A stretch of 64,000 nt of DNA from Balaenoptera acutorostrata. Lineage: Eukaryota; Chordata; Mammalia; Artiodactyla; Balaenopteridae. Both the position numbers and the translations under genes were made by a program. Within the stretch, counting starts at the first letter, position 1. Every line of letters starts with the position of its first letter. Under the pieces are notes generated by a model. That model ran no database searches and was not told where the DNA came from. It worked only from the letters and a program-made list of their open reading frames with translations. Below are positions 1-11,559 of the stretch, in pieces. The stretch spans positions 39,409,239-39,473,238 of the forward strand of contig NC_080065.1 of NCBI RefSeq assembly GCF_949987535.1, given 5' to 3'.

Positions 1-95
1 CTCCAGAACTGTGAGAGAGCATATTTCTGTCATTTTTAAGACACCCAGGTTGTGGTAATTTGTTACAGCAGCCCTAGGATATTAATATAGCTCCT
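1..95 (+). repeat. 3' end of an MLT1-type MaLR LTR
   Basis: The window opens inside the typical end of an MLT1 LTR: 'CTCCAGAACTGTGAGA', a diverged AATAAA-like stretch, then 'TTTGTTACAGCAGCCCTAG'. The assignment rests on remembered consensus. The element continues to the left of the window. Confidence 0.7.
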
Positions 96-1332
96 ATCCC
101 TCACCATTTTCCCAGGCCCCCAAAGATATCATTAAATAAATAATTTTTTGTATTCATTAAAAAAAGCATAGATTTTTATCACTGGTACTTACTACATGGA
201 GAGAACAAAGGTGTGCTTAGAGCTGGTGTTGTAGATGCTTACAGTTGTAAATGCAAACTTGTTTTACTTAACTTAAATTGCCAATTATTTAACTTTGTGC
301 TGGCTGCTTATTGTCAGTTCTCCTCTATCCTCTTCCAATTAATGTTGATTAGTGTAAGTTCATTCAGTCAGTTAATATTTGCATCCTACAATCAAACACA
401 CTTTTGATTGGTCTGCCTGAGAGAAGAGGGCTGAGACTGACATTAGTGATGGTTGCTTCAAAACCTGTCAAGTGTCTGTATAATTAAAAATCCCCGGAGT
501 CTAAGCATATTATCTCATTGGAGTTGTTTACTTTGCTAATAATTACTTATAAAAGGGAAGTTTGAAAAACAAACTGCCGATAACTGTTTAAAGTAATAAC
601 CACAATGAAAACACATTAAATTGACCTGTTCTCTGGCCTGGTTTTAACTAGATGCAGGGTTTTGGTAACATGTTATCTTTGGAGTTAGGTTTCTGATCAC
701 ACATTTTCTCAGGCTTAGCCTACATTTTGATTTTTGGCTATTGGGCACCTCTGTGGTTTGAGGCTTCAAAGCTGACTCTAATGGTGCGTTACACTCTTCT
801 AAAGATTTAAATCTTTTTTGCTTTGGATAGATTAGGACTGTAAATATTAAATAATATCTTTAAGCATTTGTGGGTACAAAGTCTCCTAAATTTTAGAGGG
901 TTTAAGTTTTGATGTGTATCTTGACTTTAAAATATATTTAAAATTAAAATATCCAATCACAGAACAATCTGTAATGAAAACTTGCATATGTGTGAGAAGT
1001 ACTGTTCTAAGTGGGATTGAAGGCTGAGAAGGCCAAGGAGGAAGGAGCAGATATCAAAATGGACAAAGTCCTCACCACCTAATAGGGGATACAAAATCTT
1101 GGCAAAAATTTTATACAAGACAGTGTCTAAGATTCAGAAGCAACTAACTTAAAACAAACTTTTGGAAATATTCCTATTTTCTTTGGTAATTCCTATGACT
1201 ATATTGTAATGATTATGTAGGAGCTTAAAGCCTAAAACAATCCTCCAAATGACAAATGTTTTCATCTGGAGCAATGCACTCAAATTATGTTGGACAAATG
1301 AGCAGAATGAATTTTTAAAATTACCATAAACT
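96..1332. other. 5' flanking DNA, nothing recognised
   Basis: This is AT-rich unique-looking sequence. No convincing ORF, RNA gene or repeat was recognised. The short ORF at 213-407 has no family features and sits in low-complexity composition. Confidence 0.5.
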
Positions 1333-1586
1333 GGGCTTCCCTGGTTGCGCAGTGGTTAAGAATCCGCCTGCCAATGCAGGGCACATGGGTTTGAGCCCTG
1401 GTCCTGGAAGATCCTCCATGCCGCGGAGCAACTGAGCCCACGAGCCACAACTACTGAAGCCCGTGGGCCTAGAGCCCGTGCTCCGCAACTAGAGAAGCCA
1501 CTGCAATGAGAAGATAACCCGTGCGCAGCAACAAAGACCCGATGCAGCCAAAAGTAAATAAAATAAAATAAATAAATTTATGAAAA
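1333..1586 (+). mobile_element. tRNA-derived CHR-type SINE
   Basis: It begins with a tRNA-like head (GGGCTTCCCTGGTTGCGCAG, box-B-like GGTTTGAGCCC) and ends in an AAATAAA-rich tail. The 12-bp target duplication AAAATTACCATA lies at 1317-1328 and 1587-1598. It is more diverged than most SINEs here, for example the CpGs in the head have decayed, so it is probably an older copy. Confidence 0.92.
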
Positions 1587-1710
1587 AAAATTACCATATA
1601 CTTACTATTTAACAGAAAAAGTGAAAATCGATATATCATCTTTGAATTTGCTCTCCAGTCATATACTCACAAATTAAGTCAAATTAAATAAGCCATTGAG
1701 CATTTACTTA

Positions 1711-1910
1711 AGCCAGGGTTTCTCAGTCTTGGCACTGTTGCTGTTTGGGGCCAGATAATTCTTTGTTGTAAGGGGCTATCCGGTGTAATACAGGGTGTTT
1801 AGCAGCATCCCTGGCCTCTACCCATTAGATGCCTTCCCTTTCCAGTTGTGATGACCAAAATGTCTCCTGACACTGTGGGATAAAATTGTCCCCAGCTGGG
1901 AACCACTGAT
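1711..1910 (-). repeat. MER5A-type hAT DNA-transposon fossil
   Basis: It runs from 'CCAGGGTTTCTCAGTCTTGG' to 'CCCAGCTGGGAACCACTG', with the middle phrase 'CAGCATCCCTGGCCTCTACC'. This is the reverse complement of the remembered MER5A consensus, with the inverted ends of a hAT-Charlie element. It is non-autonomous and has no coding content. Confidence 0.8.
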
Positions 1911-1984
1911 TTTTAAGCCTCGGGAGGGAAAAGAAGAAAACCCCTGCTCCACCCCCCAACACATGTTTTAAACCTACCTTAGTT

Positions 1985-2095
1985 TTTCCCCCAGTTTTAT
2001 TGAGATATAGTTGACACACAGCAATGCATATGTTTATGGCGTACACCATACTGATTTGACTTACATACATTGTGAAAGGAGCTTAGTTTTAATCC
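1985..2095 (-). repeat. L1M 3'-end fragment
   Basis: 'TTTTATTGAGATATAGTTGA' is the reverse complement of the 3' end of old mammalian L1M elements, where it carries the CTCAATAAA polyadenylation signal. It is diverged and short. Confidence 0.65.
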
Positions 2096-3019
2096 TTATC
2101 AACTACTCATGCCTTACTGTACTTGCAGTATCTTGAAACTGTTTCTAGGGTTGCACTTATCACCGTTCATTATTATTTTAAAACATGAGGCTGTGTCCTT
2201 TCCTGCCTGTGAATTCTTCCAGGACAGGAACAGTGTTTTTACCTCATCTGGATGCAGTGGAAGTCCTCAAGTTGTATGACCTTTTGTATTGGTTAAAGAC
2301 AAGAAATGTTCTCAAAATAAGGGTTTCCCTGTAGTTTATTTCTTTTTAAGGATATGGAATATCTGTTTGCCTCATGCCTTTGAGATTCATAATTTTTAAC
2401 TCATCTTAGATATCTCAATTAAAGTAAAAATGCAGTGACCATACTGACACTTCGTGATGATTCAGCTTTGGGTAAGCGAACCAATTTATACTCTCTACCT
2501 TATTATTCCCACTTTTAATCAGAAGACACCTGTAGACTAAGTAACACAAGTCATTACGTTTCAGCGTCCTTCAGTTGTTTTGCCGAAATCAGCCTAGGCC
2601 TGGTCAGGACACTTAACGTCCACCAAGGGCGCTCTCCAGCCCCTGGATATTAATACGAACAGAAGCACACGACTTTCTGTGGGCGTGCCGTAGGAAGACC
2701 AGTCAGCAGATGTGTGTTAATTTTGGAGCCTTGACTTCTTCTCAGAGGAATTTAACTCCACCCCTCCGTCCGGAATGGAAAAACAACGCCCCCATTCCCG
2801 CCCTTCACCACCTCCTGGCCTCCTCCCACTTGTCCTTTGGTCTTCTGTTTTAGAAGTTCTGATTTTTCCTAGACAGCTAGAGGAAAGTCAGGTACCAAAA
2901 GTGGAGGTCTGTTATTTCATTCGTTCTGGTGGGACACGGGAGAGGCGATCACACTTTGTAACTGGCTCTCCAGGAGAGGACCAATGTAGCCCTGGAAACT
3001 TCAGCGCCTGCGTTGGGCT
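2096..3019. other. Proximal 5' flank of NNT
   Basis: Mostly unique-looking sequence. About 2190-2290 loosely resembles the 3' end of an L2 element. Composition becomes GC-rich toward the CpG island. In human an antisense lncRNA (NNT-AS1) starts head to head with NNT. The sequence here neither proves nor excludes such a divergent transcript. Confidence 0.4.
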
Positions 3020-3293
3020 CCAGGTTTGATTGACAAGGACGGGCCGAGGGAAAGCGCGGGGGGGCGGGGAGGCCGCAGGTCGAGCTCGGGACAAAGAGGT
3101 TTTTGGCTGCCACCAAGGAGAGGGAAGGGCTCCTTGGGGTAACTGGCCTTTGTGCGCTAAAGGGCATTTCGTGAGGTCGTTTTCTCATTCGGAGAGAGGG
3201 CTGGCGGGCGGGCGGGCTGGTGGAGGCGGCCGGGCGGGAAGAAGGGCCCGGCGAGGAGAGGGCGCTGGACCGGGGTGGGGACTGTGCCGTCGT

Positions 3294-3336
3294 CACGTGG
3301 CCTCAGCCACCACCGGCTTGGGGCTGTTCTTCCGGG
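3294..3336 (+). promoter_or_regulatory. E-box and ETS motif just upstream of exon 1
   Basis: A TCACGTGG E-box (core CACGTG at 3294-3299) of the USF/MiT type lies 30 bp upstream of CTTCCGGG (3329-3336), an ETS/GABP (NRF-2) core. GABP sites near the start are common in nuclear genes for mitochondrial proteins. The motifs are seen directly. Their use is inference. Confidence 0.5.
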
Positions 3337-3339
3337 TTG

Positions 3340-3424
3340 GAGGCGCCGCGCCGCGGGGCTGGAGCCCGGGTCCGCCAGCGCGGCGTCCCCTCGCAACCCG
3401 CGGCCGCCCCGCCTCCCTGCCAAG
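3340..3424 (+). other. NNT: Probable NNT exon 1 (non-coding 5' UTR), start approximate
   Basis: Exon 1 of mammalian NNT is untranslated and lies in a CpG island about 10 kb before the first coding exon. The best donor in the island is CCAAG|GTGAGC at 3424/3425. The start near 3340 is a guess from the ETS motif position and the CpG-island context. No start codon in this stretch continues into exon 2 in frame. Confidence 0.55.
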
Positions 3425-4086
3425 GTGAGCGTCAAGGCGGCGGCAGCCCGGGCGCGCTCCTGGGGCGCAGCTGGGGAAGGGGCGCGGGGCTGGTCCAGAA
3501 GATCCCGGCGCCCGCGGAGAAGGAGACCTGTCAAGGAGCCGAAGGGGGCGGGGTCGGCAGTGACCCCGGCACGTGGTGGACCCTCGGGAGCCTTGGGCCG
3601 GGAAGGAGAACTGTGCCTCGAGGGCCCCCTTTCTTGTCTCGAGCGGGGGCGACGTGGAAGCAAGTGGGGGATGGTGGATTCGAAAACTGCGTCTTCGCTG
3701 AGGGCAGGAAACGAGGTGTCAGCTGTGCAGGTGCAGATTTTGGAGCTTTGTGGGGCGGCGGGAGTTGTACGGGGTTGTTTCAGGTTACAGGATGGAAGGA
3801 GGGAAGGAGGTCATAGAGGACTCTTGGTACGGGGTGCACCCGGAGAGGTGGCACCTGGACGCCCCGAAATTGTTCTTGAACCCGGAGGGAATTTGGGGTG
3901 GGTGACTGGCTGGAGACACAGTTGGCGTCGAAAGTTGTGAGTGTATGTCGGAGGCGGGCTGGTGGTGGTCGGGGCATGCCTCTATTGGGCCGAGAGTGGG
4001 GCCGGGGCTGGCAATGCGGGAGAGACAGCGGAGGGAGCAGAGCTGATTCGAACTCCGGAGGCGGAATGACTATTACGCCGCCTCGG

Positions 4087-4196
4087 CCAATCGGCTTCCG
4101 GGGAAGGTTATAAATAGCGGTCCCGGGCAGATGCCAGCAGGGTGGCAGTTTAGTTGCAGAGGGAGGAGCTAAACCCGTGGCTTTGGGCGACGTCAC
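4087..4196 (+). promoter_or_regulatory. CCAAT/ETS/TATA cluster inside intron 1 (possible second promoter)
   Basis: CCAAT (4087-4091), CTTCCGGGG (4095-4103) and a perfect TATAAATA (4109-4116) occur within 30 bp at the 3' edge of the CpG island. A CRE-like GACGTCAC (4189-4196) follows. A start near 4140 would be expected. The human gene is recalled to have transcript variants differing only in the 5' UTR, which would fit an alternative first exon. The donor is not certain, though GTAAGG near 4337 is a candidate. Confidence 0.45.
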
Positions 4197-4639
4197 GCTG
4201 CCTGCCAGTCTAAGCTTTTGTAGGGTATTGTGTCCTTGGTTGGTTTGTTTCGTTTTAGAAGTGTAACTTGTTTAATAAAGTTGCAGGCGTCCTTTATTTG
4301 CCCTCTGGTGCAGGGAAGTCCTTAAGGAATCTGTTCGTAAGGAGTCTTGTAGGACAGGCTCTGTTAGGAACGGTGAGGCTTGTGTGCTTTAATTTAAAAT
4401 ATTTCGCTCTTCTCCAGGGTACCCCTTTTACTTGCAAACTTTGGCTTTTTTTTTTTTTTTTTAAATTGAATGGACAGTTTAGGATTGCTTTCTTATCAGC
4501 AAGTGTGCTCAGGCTGCTTAGCTTTGCTGATGGAATCACTTTTCCACAAAACTACATAGCATTTAATTTTTAAAGGAAATTTCCTGAAGCTCCTTGGAGA
4601 ATGTGTTCATAGATCCCCAGGCTTCAGGTTACCTATCCC

Positions 4640-4915
4640 TAGTTATTCATTCACTCAGTCAAACAATACTTGTTGATTTCCTCTATTTTGTGCAAGGCAC
4701 TGGGCCAGAGGTAATACCAAAGTGAACACTGATAGCAATTAAGATACTGTGTCCTTTTAATCCTCACAATAACCCTATATGATAGGTGCCATTATTATTT
4801 TCCCCATTTTAAAGGTGGTGAAATCAGACACAAAGAAGTGACTTGCCAGGGTGACACAGCTAATGCGTTGCAGAGTGGGGCCTTCCAACCAAGAGTTCAC
4901 CCTCTTAGCCTCAAT
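4640..4915 (-). repeat. MIR SINE
   Basis: The order 'AATCCTCACAATAACCCTAT', then 'CCCCATTTTAAAGGTGG', then 'CTTGCCAGGGTGACACAGCT' is the reverse complement of MIR. It is diverged, as expected for this old family. Confidence 0.8.
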
Positions 4916-5150
4916 GCTATCCTCTCTCAGGTGCTTGCCTCCAAGGATTTTAATCTATTAGGGGAGATATTTACCAAAATAACTTACATTAAACGGCTGT
5001 ATGAATGCCATACTAAAAAAAACAGTTTTTTTTTCAATTTTGAGTTGTAAAGTTTTTCTCCATTGCTTAAAAGCCATAGAAGACATGGATAATATAACAG
5101 CAGAGCTTTAAAGCGAAGATAGGAGAAAATGTGACAATCAAGGTGGAATA

Positions 5151-5319
5151 CAGTTGGCTCTTGAATAAGGGCCCTCTGTATCTGCAGTTGCTCCCCATCC
5201 GAGGATTCAGCCAACCACAGACTATGTATATTGTAGTATTGTTAATATTTACTATTGAAAAATAGCCACCTAGGAGTGGACCCATGCAGTTCAAACCCCC
5301 ATTGTTCAAGGGTCAACTG
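5151..5319 (-). repeat. Tigger2/MER8-like Tc1-mariner fossil
   Basis: The ends are CAGTTGGCTCTTGAATAA and TTGTTCAAGGGTCAACTG, an inverted pair matching the Tigger2 terminus. TA dinucleotides flank both sides (5149-5150 and 5320-5321), the expected target duplication. It is internally deleted and non-coding. Confidence 0.75.
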
Positions 5320-5514
5320 TACTATCTTTGATGTAAACAAGTACTAGGCTGTGATAGCATGGTTCAGATATTCTCTGAATATCTTTCAGGGTCATTTTTA
5401 TCTGATTTAGGCTTAGTGACATTTTCAAGTAGGCAGGGATAATTTTCCAGGCTCCAGGCCATGAAATCGGACTTCAGCTTTAAAGCATTGCAAAATCTCA
5501 TCTAATCATAAAAC

Positions 5515-5665
5515 TTCTAGAGCCTAATGGGGTCCTAGAAAGGAGCTTTCCTGTGCTCGTTTTATGGATGAGCAGACTGCGGTGCTGAGAGATTCAGGTC
5601 AAACAGCGAGTGAGTGGCGGCAGGCTTAGACGATACCCGGCCTGTATTCTAGCCAGCTTTGTTCT
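5515..5665 (-). repeat. Possible MIR fragment
   Basis: A diverged series resembles reverse-complement MIR: 'TTTTATGGATGAGCAGACTG', 'GGTCAAACAGCGAGTGAGTGG'. The remaining stretch to 5812 shows nothing else recognisable. Confidence 0.45.
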
Positions 5666-6054
5666 TTTGCTGATGAGGTCTGGCTAAGCCTGACCAGTGA
5701 GAATGGTGGTTGTTGGGGAGCTGGGATGATCCAAGAAGAGAAACCAGGGTAAGTAGGGAAGTTGGGATAGGACTAGGTCCTTGGTAACGGTAGTTCAAAA
5801 CCTCCCTCAAGACAAGAATTATCTTTTTTAAAAAAAATTTTTAAATTTAATTTAATTTATTTTTTTATACAGCAGGTCCTTATTAGTCATCAATTTTATA
5901 CACATCAGTGTATACATGTCAATCCCAATCTCCCAGTTCCTCACACCACCACCCCCATCCCCCTGCCACTTACCCTGCTTGGTGTCCATACGTTTGTTCT
6001 CTACATATGTGTCTCAATTTCTGCCCTGCAAACCGGTTCATCTGTATCATTTTT

Positions 6055-9000
6055 CTAGGTTCCACATATATGCGTTACTATACGATATTTGTTTTTCTCT
6101 TTCTGACTTACTTCATTCTGTATGACAGACTCTAGATCCATCCACGTCTCAACAAATGACCCAATTTTGTTCCTTTTTATGGCTGAGTAATATTCCATTG
6201 TATACATATACCACATCTTCTTTATCCATTCGTCTGTCGATGGGCATTTAGGTTGCTTCCATGACCTGGCTATTGTAAATAGTGCTGCAATGAACATTGG
6301 GGTGCATGTGTCTTTTCGAATTATGGTTTTCTCTGGGTATATGCACAGTAGCGGGATTGCTGGGTCATATGGTAATTCTATTTTTAGTTTTCTAAGGAAC
6401 CTCCATACTATTCTCCATAGTGGTTGTATCAATTTACATTCCCACCAACAGTGCAAGAGGGTTCCCTTTTCTCCACACCCACCCTCTCCAGCATTTGTTG
6501 TTTGTAGATTTTCTGATGATGCCCATTCTAACTGGTGTGAGGTAATACCTCATTGTAGTTTTGATTTGCATTTCTCTAATAATTAGTGATGTTGAGCAGC
6601 TTTTCATGTGCTTCTTGGCCATCTGTATGTCTTCTTTGGAGAAATGTCTATTTAGGTCTTCTGCCCATTTTTGGATTGGGTTGTTTGTTTTTTTAATATT
6701 GAGCTGCATGAGTTCCTTATATATTTTGGAGATTAATCCTTTGTCCGTTGATTCGTTTGCAAATATTTTCTCCCATTCTGAGGGTTGTCTTTTCGTCTTG
6801 TTTATGGTTTCCTTTGATGTGCAAAAGCTTTGAAGTTTCATTCGGTCCCATTTGTTTATTTTTGTTTTTATTTCCATTACTCTAGGAGGTGGATCAAAAA
6901 AGATCATGCTGTGATTTATGTCAAAGAGTGTTCTTCTTATGTTTTCCTCTAAGAGTTTTATAGTGTCTGCTTTTACATTTAGGTCTCTAATCCATTTTGA
7001 GTTTATTTTTGTGTATGGTGTTAGGGAGTGTTCTAATTTCATTCTTTTACATGTAGCTGTCCAGTTTTCCCAGCACCGCTTACTGAAGAGGTTTTCTTTT
7101 CTCCATTGTATATATCCTTGCCTCCTTTGTCATAGATTAGTTGACCATAGGTGCGTGGGTTTATCTCTGGGCTTTCTATCTTGTTCCATTGATCTATGTT
7201 TCTGTTTTTGTGCTAGTACCATATTGTCTTCATTACTGTAGCTTTGTAGTATAGTCTGAAGTCAGGGAGTCTGATTCCTCCAGCTCTGTTTTTTTCCCTC
7301 AAGACTGCTTTGGCTATTTGGGGTCTTTTGTGTCTCCATACAAATTTTAAGTTTTTTGTTCTAGTTCTGTAAAAAATGCCATTGGTAATTGGATAGGGAT
7401 TGCATTGAATCTGTAGATTGCTTTGGGTAGTAGAGTCATTATCATAATATTGATTCTTCCAATCCAAGAACATGGTATATCTCTCCATCTGTTGGTATCA
7501 TCTTTAATTTCTTTCATCAGTGTCTTACAGTTTTCTGCATACAGGTCTTTTGTCTCCCTAGGTAGGTTTATTCCTAGGTATTTTATTCGTTTTGTTGCAA
7601 TGGTGAATGGGAGTGTTTCCTTAATTTCTCTTTCAGATTTTTCATCATTAGTATATAGGAATGCAAGAGATTTCCATGCATTAATTTTGTATCCTGCAAC
7701 TTTACCAAATTCATTGGTTAGCTCTAATAGTTTTCTGGTGGCATCTTTAGGATTCTCTATGTATAGTATCATGTCATCTGCAAACAGTGACAGTTTTACT
7801 TCTTCTTTTCCAATTTGTATTTCTTTTATTTCTTTTTCTTCTCTGATTGCTGTGCCTGGGACTTCCAAAACTATGTTGAATAATAGTGGCGAGAGTGGAC
7901 ATCCTTGTCTCGTTTCTGATCTTAGATGAAATGCTTTCAGTTTTTCACCATTGAGAATGATGTTTGCTGTGGGTTTGTCGTATATGGCCTTTATTATGTT
8001 GAGGTATTTTCCCTCTATGCCCACTTTCTGGAGAGTTTTTATCATAAATGCGTGCTGAATTTTGTCAAAAGCTTTTTCTGCATCTACTGAGATGATCATA
8101 TGGTTTTTACTCTTCAATTTGTCAATATGGTGTATCACATTGATTGATTTGCGTATATTGAAGAATCCTTGCATCCCTGGGATAAATCCCACTTGGCCAT
8201 GGTGTATGATCCTTTTAATGTGTTGTTGGATTCTGTTTGCTAGCCTTTTGTTGAGGATTTTTGCATCTATATTCATCAGTGATATTGGTCTGTAATTTTC
8301 TTTTTTTGTAGTATCTTTGTCTGGTTTTGGTATCAGGGTGATGGTGGCCTTATAGAATGAGTTTGGGAGTGTTCCTTCCTCTGCAATTTTTTGGAAGAGT
8401 TTGAGAAGGATGGGTGTTAGCTCTTCTCTAAATGTTTGATAGAATTCACCTGTGAAGCCATCTGGTCCTGGACTTTTGTTTGTTGGAAGATTTTTAATCA
8501 GTTTCAATTTCATTACTTGTGATTAGTCTGTTCATATTTTCTATTTCTTCCTGGTTCAGTCTTGGGAGGTTATACCTTTCTAAGAAGTTGTCCATTTCTT
8601 CCAGGTTGTCCATTTTATTGGCATAGAGTTGCTTGTAGTAGTCTCTTAGGATGCTTTGTATTTCTGCTGTGTCTGTTGTAACTTCTCCTTTTTCCTTTCT
8701 AATTTTATTATTATTATTTATTTATTTATTTATTTTTAAATTTTTATTTATTATTTATTTATTATGTTTATTTTTGGCTGTGTTGGGTCTTCGTTTCTGT
8801 GCGAGGGCTTTCTCCAGTTGCGGCGAGTGGGGGCCACTCTTCATCGCGGTGTGCGGGCCTCTCACTATCGTGGCCTCTCCCGTTGCGGAGCAGAGGCTCC
8901 AGACGCTCAGGCTCAGCAGTTGTGGCTCACGGGCCCAGTTGCTCCGCGGCATGTGGGATCCTCCCAGACCAGGGCTCGAACCCGTGTCCCCCGCATTGGC

Positions 9001-10220
9001 AGGCAGACTCTCAACCACTGCGCCACCAGGGAAGCCCCCTTTCTAATTTTATTGATTTGAGTCCTCTCCCTCTTTTTCTTGATGAGTCTGGCGAATGGTT
9101 TATCAATTTTGTTTATCTTTTCAAAAAACCACCTTTTAGTTTTTTTGATCTTTGCTATTGTTTTCTTTGTTTCTATTTCATTTATTTCTGCTCTGATCTT
9201 TATGATTTCTTTCCTTCTGCTAACTTTGGGTTTTGTTTGTTCTTCTTTCTCTAGTTCCTTCAGGTGTAAGGTTAGATTGTTTATTTGAGATTTTTCTTGT
9301 TTCTTGAGGTAGCCTTATATAGCTATAAACTTCCCTTTTAGAACTGCTTTTGCTGCACCCCATAGCTTTTGGATCGTCGTGTTTTCATTGTCATTTGTCT
9401 CTAGGTATTTTTTGATTTCCTCTTTGATTTCTTCAGGGATCTCTTGGTTATTTAGTAACGTATTGTTTAACCTCCATGTGTTTGTGTTTTTTACATTTTT
9501 TTCCCTGTAATTGATTTCTAATCTCATAGCGTTGTGGTCAGAAAAGGTGCTTGATATGATTTCAGTTTTCTTAAATTTACTGAAGCTTGATTTGTGACCC
9601 AAGATGTGATCTATCCTGGAGAATGTTCCGTGCACACTTGAGAAGAAAGTGTAGTCTGCTGTTTTTGGATGGAATGTCCTATAAATATCAATTAAATCTA
9701 TCTGGTCTATTGTATCATTTAAAGCTTGTGTTGCCTTATTTATTTTCATTTTGGATGATCTGTCCATTGGTCTAAGTGAGGTGTTAAAGTCCCCCACTAT
9801 TATTGTGTTACTGTCGATTTCCTCTTTTATAGCTGTTAGCAGTTGCCTTATGTATTGAGGTGCTCCTGTGTTGGTTGCATGTATATTTATAATTGTTATA
9901 TCTTCTTCTTGGATTGATCCCCTGATCATTATGTAGTGTCCTTCCTTGTGTCTTGTAACATTCTTTATTTTAAAGTCTATTTTATCTGATATGAGTATTA
10001 CTACTCCAGCTTTCTTTTGATTTCCATTTGCATGGAATATATTTTTCCATCCCCTCACTTTCAGTCTGAATGTGTCCCTAGGTCTGAAGTGGGTCTCTTG
10101 TAGACAGCATATATATGGGTCTTGTTTTTGTATCCATTCAGCAAGCCTGTGTCTTTTGGTTGGAGCATTTAATCCGTTCACGTTTAAGGTAATTATCGAT
10201 ATGTATGTTCCTATGACCAT
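6055..10220 (-). pseudogene. L1 ORF2 (endonuclease/reverse transcriptase), broken and SINE-interrupted
   Basis: The N-terminal 301 codons (10220-9315) hold an APE-like endonuclease with LNVNGLNAP, LQETH, VGDFN and SDHNAM catalytic motifs, ending at a TAA stop. After the SINE insertion (8710-9038) the reverse-transcriptase segment is open at 8513-7347, with [18 protein letters not shown] and the catalytic LFADDM motif. Further frame changes follow (7488-7213, 7042-6434, 6456-6055). The last segment includes the cysteine/histidine-rich part ([13 protein letters not shown]) and the C-terminal [10 protein letters not shown]. At least one stop, several frameshifts and one insertion inactivate it. 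Confidence 0.93.
8710..9038 (-). mobile_element. CHR-type SINE inserted into the L1 ORF2
   Basis: The SINE body lies on the minus strand with its A-rich tail at the left (8710-8772). A perfect 15-bp duplication of L1 sequence, CTTTCTAATTTTATT, flanks it at 8695-8709 and 9039-9053. It therefore arrived after the L1. It has one copy of the ATCGCGGTG block and carries the TTTCTGTGCGAGG diagnostic form. Confidence 0.95.
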
Positions 10221-10278
10221 TTTCTTACTTGTTTTGGGTTTGTTTTTGTAGGTCCTTTTCTTCTCTTGTGTTTCCCAC

Positions 10279-11179
10279 TTAGAGAAGTTCCTGTAGCGTT
10301 TGTTGTAGAGCTGGTTTGGTGGTGCTGAATTCTCTTAGCTTTTGCTTCTCTGTAAAGCTTTTGCTTTCTCCATCGAATCTGAATGAGATCCTTGCTGGGT
10401 AGAGTAATCTTGGTTGTAGGTTCTTCCCTTTCATCACTTTAAGTATATCATGCCACTCCCTTCTGGCTTGTAGAGTTTCTGCTGAGAAATCAGCTGTTAA
10501 CCTTATGGGAGTTCCCTTGTATGTTATTTGTCGTTTTTCCCTTGCTGCTTTTAATAATTTTTCTTTGTCTTTAATTTTTGCCAATTTGATTACTATATGT
10601 CTTGGCATGTTTCTCCTTGGGTTTATCCTGTGTGGGACTCTCTGTACTTCCTGGACTTGGGTGGCTATTACCTTTCCCATTTAGGGAAGTTTTTGGCTAT
10701 AATCTCTTCAAATATTTTCTCTGGTCCTTTCTCTCTTCTCCTTCTGGGACCCCTATAATGCAAATTTTGTTGCGTTTAATGTTGTCCCAGAGTTCTCTTA
10801 GGCTGTCTTCATTTCTTTTCATTCTTTTTTCTTTATTCTGTTCCGCAGCAGTGAATTCCACCATTCTGTCTTCCAGGTCACTTATCCATTCTTCTCCCTC
10901 AGTTATTCTGCTACTGACTCCTTCTAGTGTAGTTTTCATTTCAGTTATTGTATTGTTCATCTCTGTTTGTTTGTTCTTTAATTCTTCTAGGTCTTTGTTA
11001 AACATTTCTTGCATCTTCTCGATCTTTGCCTCCATTCTTTTTCTGAGGTCTTGGATCATCTTCACTATCGTTATTCTGAATTCTTTTTCTGGAAGGTTGC
11101 CTATCTCCACTTCATTTAGTTGTTTTTCTGGGGTTTTATCTTGTTCCTTCATCTGGTCCATAGCCTTCTGCCTTTTCAT
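10279..11179 (-). pseudogene. L1 ORF1 (RNA-binding chaperone), frameshifted
   Basis: The upstream part (11179-10697, 160 aa) carries the coiled-coil region, rich in E/K/M with repeats such as KMQEMFNKDLEEL, and ends in the RRM-like region (NKICIIGVPEGEE). The downstream part (10680-10279, 133 aa) carries the C-terminal domain with MPRHIVIKLAKIKDKEKLL and GTPIRLTADFSAETLQARR. The two lie in different frames. Small indels around 10680-10730 separate them, so no intact ORF1p can be made. ORF1p normally trimerises and coats L1 RNA. Confidence 0.9.
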
Positions 11180-11559
11180 CTTGTCTGTGTTTCTGTGAAT
11201 GTGGTTTTTGTTCCACAGGCTGCAGGATTGTAGTTCTTCTTGTTTCTGCTGTCTGCCCTCTGATGGATGAGGCTATCTAAGAGGCTTATGCAAGTTTCCT
11301 GATGGGAGGGACTGGTGATGGGTAGAGCTGACTGTTGCTCTTGTAGGCGGAGCTCAGTAAAACTTTAATCTGCTTGACTGCTGATGGGTGGGGCTGGGTT
11401 CCCTCCCTGTTGCTTGTTTGGCCTGAGGCAACCCAACACTGGAGCCTACCTGGGCTCTTTTGTGGAGTAATGGCGGACACTGGGAAAGCTCACGCCAAGG
11501 AGTACTTCCCAGAACTTCTGCTGCCAGTGTCCTTGTTACCACGGTGAGCCACAGCACCT

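Larger units (their letters stand above)
3020..4200 (+). promoter_or_regulatory. CpG island and NNT promoter region
   Basis: GC content and CpG density rise sharply from about 3020, strongest at 3040-3650 and tapering to about 4200. Visible sites include a GC box near 3060-3070 and runs of GCGGGCGG near 3203-3220. There is no TATA box upstream of exon 1, as is usual for housekeeping CpG-island promoters. Several long overlapping ORFs on both strands here are composition artefacts. Confidence 0.85.

Noticed and set aside
2775..4196. Many long overlapping ORFs on both strands
   Set aside because: They coincide with the CpG island, where stop codons are rare. Their products are Arg/Gly/Pro/Ala-rich low-complexity sequences without family features and they overlap each other in several frames.
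7347..8513. A 388-codon minus-strand ORF with reverse-transcriptase motifs as a host gene
   Set aside because: It is the central part of L1 ORF2 inside an element with target duplications. It is interrupted on both sides and not an independent gene.
8755..9254. ORFs with [14 protein letters not shown] or ARAFSSCG-like products repeated many times in the window
   Set aside because: These are translations of the SINE body in various frames. The same peptides recur at every SINE copy.
9315..10220. A 301-codon minus-strand ORF resembling an AP endonuclease as a DNA-repair gene
   Set aside because: The sequence is the L1-type endonuclease domain, contiguous with L1 ORF1 and RT.
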